NCBI RefSeq assembly: GCF_018294505.1
Contig: NC_057811.1
Span: 23,460,025 to 23,524,024, forward strand
Direction of reading: 5' to 3'
Origin: Triticum aestivum
Lineage: Eukaryota > Streptophyta > Magnoliopsida > Poales > Poaceae
Length of the DNA: 64,000 bases
Within the stretch, counting starts at the first letter, position 1. Every line of letters starts with the position of its first letter. Shown here piece by piece: positions 58,038 to 64,000 of this stretch. The translations under genes and the position numbers were made by a program. Below the pieces are notes generated by a model. It did no database searches. It saw only the letters and a program-made list of their open reading frames with translations, and was not told where the DNA came from.

Positions 58038-59597
58038 TTTTCGTGAATATGCAAAACTTGCGTATTATTCATTGATAGAAGGAGTTAGAGCGAGTACAGA
58101 TAGAGGTACATCACACAACACGAACGCAAGTAGGTGTGTACATGGCACCCAAAGCAGAGAGATATGAGATGCTCGGCCCAAGCAAAGGAATCTACACAGC
58201 TAAACCCACAAAGCCCCGAACAAGAGAAGCAAATTGAACCAACAAGACGTCCAACATCGCCAAAGCCAGCACCGGGGACACCACGAGCAACGGGATAGCG
58301 CCTTCAAGAAGGAAAGCGATGCCATGACGTTGCCGCCATCCATTGTTTCCCCTGAGCTCGAAGAAGGGCGGAGATGAAGGCCATGGCAGCGCCTCCAAGA
58401 ACGAAAATTATACCCGCGAGCGTCGCCGCTGGCAACACCGGCAAGCCGAGACTGATGCTGAGCTATCCCAAAGCCGCTGGATCAGAATATGTGATGGGGA
58501 AGCCACTGTTTGGCCAGAGCCGCCAAGTCTGTAGGGGTGTTCGCCACTGGAAGGTGGCACCTCGCACCACCGGACACACAGCATAGGATCTGGCACCAGG
58601 CAACGCATGGAGGCGCAAGAGGGTCGGGGTGCGGTGAGGCAGAGAGAACCGAAGCAGGGGAAGCCATGACGACTAGTGAAGCCGGCAAGCTAAGACTGAA
58701 GAAAGCGCAGATCCGAGTTGCCGGGGCAGTAGCGGTTAAGACGCTGATGAGCCGAGAGAGCTGGAAGGGACGCAGCTACCGGCTCGCCGGGGCCGGAGCT
58801 ACACCGAGGGAGGACGCCGGCAAGCCACAAACACTGGACAACCCAGGTCCAAAAGCCTCTAGGGCCGGAGCAACGAGCAATGTCCTGCGAGGCGCCGCAT
58901 GAACACCACATCAACCATCGTAGCCTCAACCGTTGCATGTCGGAGCCGCCACCGCGGCGCAAGGGAGGTGGGCGCTGCCGGAGACGAGGGCTACCTGCAC
59001 GAGGCAGGTCTGCGGCCGGCCGCATCATCCGTGTCCACACACCCGGTCGGCAAGCCGCAACACCAACAACAAGGTTGGCTACGTCCATGAGGAGGGAGGG
59101 GCTGCAGAGGTGAGCTTCCAGGCGGCGCCGCCTGTCGGACCGATGATGGGAGGGGCAGCCGGAGAGGGGCGCCATGCGCACGAGATCCAGTCTAGGGGAG
59201 GGGCAGCCGTAGGGGGGCACCGCACGCATGAGATCCAATTTTTGGGAGGAGGGGGGGGGACGCAGTACATAGGGGAGGAAACAACGCCTCAATCACCATG
59301 CCCATGATCAGGTCGCGCCGGGCCAGGCCTGCAGGGATGAGGGTGCGCCAAAGGGGACCACGCCGCCCGAGGATGGATCTCGAGGAGGAGGGGGTGCCAA
59401 CGCGCGAGGGGTCGGGGGGGCTGCCCCACAGCCACCATCACAGGGACCGGCGCGACTTCGCCCGCCGAACCTCTGGGGGCGGCGACGCGGGGAGGCAGCA
59501 GAGGGAGGGCTCCCGGCGGCGGCGTGAGTTACCCCCGTGTCGCCAACGTCGGGCGGCGCGGGGGTCGGCTCGTAGCGAGCGGCCCTGTGTGTAAACC
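58038..59597 (-). mobile_element. Non-coding retroposon with 17-bp perfect TSD
   Basis: 'atgtatgtcttaaatct' at 58021-58037 and 59598-59614. The left edge starts with a short T tract, so the 3' end is on the left. The 1.56-kb body is GC-rich toward its 5' side. Many overlapping frames on both strands are composition artefacts; no RT or RNase H motif is present. Confidence 0.85.
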
Positions 59598-59713
59598 ATG
59601 TATGTCTTAAATCTAGATCGTTAAAATTTACCATCAATAGATTAGATATTTTAGTCTATGTAGATTAATGTGGTGTCTTGTTTGCCATCTGTTTGATAAT
59701 AGTATAATACATA

Positions 59714-59762
59714 CTTCCTCTGTAAACTAATATAAAATCTTTTAGGTCGTTTATAGAGGGAG
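59714..59762. mobile_element. Minimal (49-bp) Stowaway remnant
   Basis: 'cttcctctgtaaactaat' ... 'ttatagagggag' flanked by TA at 59712-59713 and 59763-59764; the interior is almost wholly deleted. Confidence 0.7.
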
Positions 59763-59764
59763 TA

Positions 59765-60390
59765 GATACGTATAACAGATAGATAAATGTTTATACATGT
59801 TTATATAGTCTTATATAGTCTTTCGAGGACCACGTGAACCCTTGACCATCCGGTGTACTAGTAGTAGTCTTCCTCTTAGAATAGGTGGAAGGAATTTTGA
59901 AAAAAAGAGTCAAAAACCATATTTAGAAGTTAAAAAAGAATTAAAAATCTATAAAATCTGTTATGTGTTCTTTACGGATCCATGAAATTTTCTTTTGAAA
60001 AAAATGTAATTTGTATGCTGTACAAAAGAAAAACAAAATTCTGGCCCAAAACAAACAAAAAGCAGCCCATTCGAAAATACATATTTGTTCTTTTGTACGC
60101 CATGTGTGACAGTAAAATGTTTTGAATTTTACACTTACGTATTATACATGTGTGTATGTGTTTACAAGAAATTTCAAAAGAAATTGCATTGTAAAAAATG
60201 TGTGTTTTTTGAAACGGGTGCACCATTGGCAGTTTTCGGAAGGAAATGCTCTATACAGACCGTGCAGTCAGTTGTGTCATGGAGAACGTATCAATCAATG
60301 ATCACATTAAAGCACCCGCCAAATTTTATTGCATGAACAATTAAAAAAGAAGAAGGTCGACATAGAAAAAACCTCCAGAATTAAGTTACT
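59765..60390. other. No recognised gene
   Basis: AT-rich intergenic or intronic sequence downstream (in minus-strand terms) of the EGF exon; no kinase exon found in it. Confidence 0.4.
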
Positions 60391-60394
60391 CACC

Positions 60395-60537
60395 TGTGTC
60401 AGCGACAATAGCATGGCAGCCACCGGGTATCGCGTAGTTACCAATGGTTCCTGGGGGGCACCGGCACGTCAAGGATCCATCATCCTTCTTTATACATTCA
60501 CCATAGCACTCAAAGAGCCCATCACACTCATTCACAG
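60395..60537 (-). pseudogene. Isolated WAK EGF-Ca exon
   Basis: Between an acceptor (tgtgtag) and a donor (ACACAG|gtgagt) the minus strand encodes VNECDGLFECYGECIKKDDG, SLTCRCPPGTIGNYAIPGGC and HAIVADT, a calcium-binding-type EGF module as found in WAKs between the GUB_WAK exon and the TM/kinase exon. Its phases (1 in, 1 out) match WAK exons A and C exactly. It lies 10 kb upstream of exon A, the wrong order for one gene. Either a second WAK has lost its kinase and ectodomain within the window, or the exon was displaced by rearrangement. Open and undamaged. Confidence 0.8.
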
Positions 60538-60826
60538 CTACACATACAACATGTAACAGTCAAGCAAAAGACACCACAAACTGATTTATCTCTAATACAA
60601 AAGCGCACAACAAAGAGAGCTTATCCCAAATAGTGGTGAAAACCCGTCACAGACAAATATTATGTTAACACAAAATATATATTCTAGAATGGACATCCAT
60701 AACAGATTAATAGTTCGGTACTAATGACACTTTTTTTGGAATACTTGTAGAAGGACGATCCCAACTAGGATCAGTCGTCGCTCTCAATGACTGCACTGGC
60801 CGACATGTCATATCAATCTTCTAACC

Positions 60827-60934
<108 letters not shown>

Positions 60935-61365
60935 GTTCTCCACATCTATTCTTCTGTGTCGGCCACTTAGCCCTTGTCCCTTTCCTCCCTAGACATGCCC
61001 CCTAGAACCTCCTCATGCCCCAACCCCTCGGGCGAACCAGTCGATGATGTTGCCGCCGTCGTTGGCTTGAGGCCATGGTACTCAATGACGATCATGTGTA
61101 GATACTTGAGGGTTAGCAACACCTGGATGGCATAGAACCTCATGGAGGCGAAGGACATGTGGCCTCTTGTCCTCAGAGACAATCTAAATGTTTCTGCCAA
61201 ACATTTGCCTAAGTGTGTTGGTTGCGAACCAAATGAAGGTTTAATAATTATGCAAAAGTGTAGTAGATACATAGTTGTACCCGAAAGAATAATGACTTAC
61301 TTACTTACGAAGCCTTTTATCCCAAACAAGTTGGGGTAGGCTAGATATGAAACCCTTTCACGATG

Positions 61366-61406
61366 ACTTCCCAGGAGGTCACCCATCCTAGTACTACTCT
61401 CGCCCA
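61366..61406 (-). repeat. 5S rRNA-like segment, unit 1
   Basis: The reverse complement reads 'gggcgagagtagtactagga' then 'tgggtgacctcctgggaagt', which as I recall is essentially identical to the plant 5S rRNA 3' half (intermediate element and C box). Confidence 0.88.
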
Positions 61407-61490
61407 AATAGGTTTCATACCCAAAAGACTGGCTAGTTTTTACGTTGGCTCGCCAAGCCTATCACAACCCTTAGATATGAAACCCTTTCA

Positions 61491-61535
61491 CGAGGACTTC
61501 CTAGGAGGTCACCCATCCTAGTACTACTCTCGCTC
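61491..61535 (-). repeat. 5S rRNA-like segment, unit 2
   Basis: Same 5S segment in the second tandem unit, with two or three substitutions ('gagcgagagtagtactagga', 'cctaggaagtcctcg'). Confidence 0.88.
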
Positions 61536-61673
61536 AAATGGGTTTCATACCTATGGGACTGGCTAGTTTTTACGTTGGCTCGCCAAGCCTATCACAACCC
61601 TCCTCCTTTACCCGGGCTTGGGACCGGCTATGCCTAGAAGACATAGGCGGAGTTACCCGAAAGAATAATGACT

Positions 61674-62158
61674 AAATGTTTTTTTTATGATACACTTACA
61701 TTCTGGAAGGAATCCGGAGGCCCCAAAACTAACATGTCTACCAAAAGTGATACATGAATGCAAGGACTTGAAAGAACAAAATTACATCCATGTTCTCGCC
61801 TTTTGACACAGGACCTTGAGCAAAATATAGAAAATCATTCAAGTTATGGGGCATCTAGAGACCTCTTCGGAGAAGCATCTGCCACCTTCTCACACCATGG
61901 CCTTACCATCTCTGGGCGATGAGGAAGGACCTCCAATTGGAGGTTGATGAAGGGGGCGTTGGGAATTACCGGTGAAACTTTAGTGCCTAGTGTACCATTC
62001 TAGCCGCCCCAAAAGGTTGCCAGAGATCTCGATTGTTGTACCTTCGGCGGTGGAGATCAAAGAAAGGGAAGAATAAATGAGTTTACCAATTCCAGTTCAT
62101 GAACCCTTGGATACACCTGATCCTAAAACCTAGCTGTACCGCCCTTGCAGTAGCGCGC
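61674..62158. other. No recognised feature
   Basis: About 480 bp of mixed sequence left of the G23 tract; no frame or TIR. Confidence 0.4.
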
Positions 62159-62231
62159 GGGGGGGGGGGGGGGGGGGGGGGCTACTACTAGGCCTTTAGC
62201 CCACGCTGCAACTATGTTTTCCCTAGTAGTG
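62159..62231 (-). mobile_element. CACTA terminus with G23 tract
   Basis: Minus strand begins CACTACTAGGGAAAACATAG, a CACTA end, and runs into C23 (G23 at 62159-62181). No partner terminus in the window, so the element is truncated. Confidence 0.55.
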
Positions 62232-63057
62232 CACATCCCTCTTTTCCCCTTCCACATCTCCATGAAGGCAAAGAGCAAGACAATAGGATGCTCAAGTGAT
62301 TCAGATCAAGGAAATAAGCAAGCTAATTTGCCAAACTTCTGCCACATCCTCCACCACTGATGTCCATCCACCATGGACAGCTGGCAAGGAGGCCATGTCT
62401 GGGTGCCAGTCAGGAGTGTGGGGGTGAATCTTGACTCCAACATATCGACGAAGACGTCAAACACAAACCCTAGGCTAGCCCTATATCTGGTATATACAAC
62501 CATGTTCTCACTCTAGCCATCGTCGCGGGTGACAAAGTGGGGGAAAGGGGCAAGACGAACCTTTAGGGTTCACCGCGTGGTACCCTGCTTGCTAATTTTT
62601 TCATCCTCATTGGACCTCAAATGAAACATGCTCATCAACTACTTACCATTAAAAAACATATTGCTCTTCCCAAGCCTACCTAGCGGTGGCACCAACCACT
62701 AAACCGTTGTTCCTCCACGTACTTGACTCAGCTATCTATTTCCCATCTCCCTCCACATGATGTAGGTAACCGATACATCTCTCCTCACCAAGCTCCTACA
62801 CAAATATACCTTCCACCTACCATATAAGTCGGTCCTACATACCCAAGGAGATCGGGAAACTTTCTCTAGCATTACAACACTTAGCTCTGTATATGCAATA
62901 TACATTCTTATATTTTGTAAAGCATCATATAAATATACACTCAGAGGAGGACGTAGGGTTTTCACCCATCTCGGGGTCGGGGGGGGGGGGGGGGGGGTTG
63001 TGCTAAACCTGGGTAAGAATGCATGTAGTGTCTGACTAGATCCCCTTAGGCTCCTAC
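62232..63057. other. No recognised gene; G19 at 62979-62997
   Basis: Intergenic sequence ending in a 19-G run about 60 bp before the TRIM. Short frames only. Confidence 0.45.
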
Positions 63058-63137
63058 TGTGAGAGTCTGGTTTAATAGGGATGATAGACTACATATATCA
63101 CCAAGGAATTCCTTTCTTTGGGAGCCCATTCGGGAAA

Positions 63138-63200
63138 AGCTCCAAAATTAAGCGTGATGAGCTTGAAGTAATTTCAGGATGGGTGATTGACTGGGAAGTT
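63138..63200 (+). repeat. 5S rRNA-like segment in the TRIM 5' LTR
   Basis: 'ctccaaaattaagcgtg' and 'caggatgggtga' in 5S order and spacing. In this TRIM family such segments are reported to keep the internal Pol III promoter boxes. Confidence 0.8.
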
Positions 63201-63605
63201 GGTCCCAGGTGCAAAAGAGTGAGGACAAAGTGCGTAGGAAAGACTAATGGTGATCTGTGGGGCCAGTCTAGATCCCGCAAGGAGTAACGGCCAGTAACCG
63301 GCGGGTGTGTACGGGGCGTTACAAGTTGGTATCAGAGCCGACCCTCACGGTTACACGGATGTCTGCGGGTAAGGTGCGCTGTCATGTTGTGCATGACGTT
63401 TCTGACCCGTTGTGGCACATGGCATGGCACATGTGCCGGACTGGATGCACAGACGTATGTGCCAAGAGGGAACATTCTTGTGGGCTGACGGGGAGATCGA
63501 TTCCTTTGAGTGGGGGTATATGTGAGAGCCTGGCTTAATAGAGATAATAGACTATTCATGTCACCAAGGAATTCCTTCTTTTTCTCGGGGAGCCCGTTCG
63601 AAAAG

Positions 63606-63670
63606 AACTCCAAAGTTAAGCGTGCTCAGCTTGGAGCAATTTCAGGATGGGTGGCCGACTGAAAAGTTAG
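63606..63670 (+). repeat. 5S rRNA-like segment in the TRIM 3' LTR
   Basis: 'aactccaaagttaagcgtgc' ... 'caggatgggtgg', closer to the 5S sequence than the 5' LTR copy. Confidence 0.8.
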
Positions 63671-63735
63671 TTCTAGGTGCACACGAGTGAAGACAAAGTG
63701 TGCAGGAAAGACTAGTGGTGATATGTGGGGCCAGT

Positions 63736-64000
63736 TGATACGTCTCCAACATATCTATAATCTTTGAATGTTCCATGCTATTATAGTATCAATCTTGGGT
63801 GTTTTATATGCAATTTTATATTATTTTTTGAGACTAACCTATTAACCTAGTGCCCAGTGCACGTTGATGTTTTTTTTGCATGTTTTTGGCTTTTCAGGAA
63901 ATCAATAAAAAATGAAGTCCAAACAGAGAAAAAACTTTGTAATAATTTTCTCTGGACCAGAAGAGACCCTAGAAGCTTCGGTACAAGACCGGAGGAGTCA
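63736..64000 (+). mobile_element. Start of a Gypsy LTR, cut by window end
   Basis: TGATACGTCTCCAACATATC, same family as the LTR at 35223 and colinear with it through 'agaccctagaagctt'. Inserted into the TRIM 3' LTR after 'ggccagt', a site still intact in the 5' LTR. Confidence 0.88.

Larger units (their letters stand above)
61298..61653 (-). mobile_element. SINE-like retroposon with two 5S-rRNA-containing units, ~19-bp TSD
   Basis: 'acccgaaagaataatgact' occurs at 61279-61297 and 61655-61673. Minus strand: a 5' part with an A-box-like 'taggcatagccgg', then two 130-bp tandem units (61473-61601 and 61343-61472), then 'ctaccccaacttgtttggga' and a (GTAA)n tail. Each unit contains a 5S rRNA 3'-half segment. 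Confidence 0.85.
63058..63735 (+). mobile_element. Cassandra-type TRIM carrying 5S-like LTRs
   Basis: 5' LTR 63058-63323 (TGTGAGAGTCTGG ... GGGGCGTTACA, 266 bp). Then a primer-binding site TGGTATCAGAGCC (63327-63339, initiator Met-tRNA type), a ~197-bp non-coding interior, a purine tract gagtgggggtata, and a 3' LTR from 63521 that stops at 63735 where a Gypsy LTR begins. Both LTRs hold 5S-like sequence (for example 'aactccaaagttaagcgtgc' and 'aggatgggtg'). Terminal-repeat retrotransposon in miniature; encodes no protein. Confidence 0.88.

Noticed and set aside
58192..59637. Many GC-rich open frames on both strands
   Set aside because: They are inside a non-coding retroposon defined by a 17-bp TSD; no LINE motif is present and coding frames overlap antisense to each other.
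63606..63670. A genuine 5S rRNA gene
   Set aside because: Only the part from the A box onward is present and it sits inside an LTR with primer-binding site and polypurine tract; the same holds for the other 5S-like segments.

Overview
This is plant nuclear DNA, almost certainly from a Triticeae grass (wheat/Aegilops/barley group). The evidence is the dense nesting of Triticeae-type transposable elements: a WIS/Angela-like Copia LTR, Gypsy LTRs beginning TGATACGTCTCC, CACTA elements with CACTAGTAGAAAA ends, Stowaway MITEs and a Cassandra TRIM. Between them lie spliced, monocot-style resistance and receptor genes. There are no bacterial operons, no CRISPR array and no tRNA that I could find. 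All boundaries were read by eye and may be off by a few bases.

Three host loci stand out, and all carry lesions. (1) 10667-12986, minus strand: a TolB/WD40-like beta-propeller (DPP6 N-terminal-like) gene with about four one-base frame breaks. (2) 18986-24976, plus strand: a CC-NB-ARC-LRR (CNL, RGA-type) resistance gene. Its first exon is split after codon 6 by a 5'-truncated LINE, and it also has an in-frame stop, small frameshifts and an insertion in the LRR exon. (3) 41635-50523, minus strand: a wall-associated kinase (WAK) made of a GUB_WAK exon, a 24-bp micro-exon and, 6.7 kb away, a TM/kinase exon interrupted by one TAA codon. A matching EGF-Ca exon sits out of order at 60.4 kb, so the locus was either rearranged or once held a second WAK.

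Region by region. 1-3.3 kb: Copia RT/RNase H remnant and a truncated Copia LTR between two copies of a ~470-bp direct repeat. 3.6-6.8 kb: a fold-back element split by a 1.8-kb CACTA element, then an (AG)31 tract. 7.1-10.6 kb: transposon debris, a Stowaway and two non-LTR insertions. 10.7-13 kb: propeller gene. 13-18.7 kb: Harbinger-like element and a chain of non-LTR retroposons, all minus strand. 18.7-28.5 kb: CNL locus with LINE, MITE, hAT-like and solo-LTR insertions. 28.9-33.6 kb: AT-rich filler and two higher-order tandem arrays. 34.6-40.7 kb: Gypsy 3' end whose LTR holds a solo LTR that itself holds another solo LTR. 41.6-50.5 kb: WAK. 51.6-59.6 kb: Helitron-like termini, a MULE with an internal minisatellite, a 365-bp direct repeat and a retroposon with a 17-bp target-site duplication (TSD). 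60.4-64 kb: stray EGF exon, (CT)50, a 5S-rRNA-containing SINE-like element, a CACTA terminus and a Cassandra TRIM whose 3' LTR is interrupted by a Gypsy LTR.

The host genes are not a pathway. They look like a typical stress/immune-receptor neighbourhood decaying under transposon load. The most unusual signals are structural: 5S-rRNA-derived segments in three unrelated element types, the reconstructable CNL start codon, the displaced WAK exon, and hairpin-containing tandem arrays with an ordered monomer pattern.
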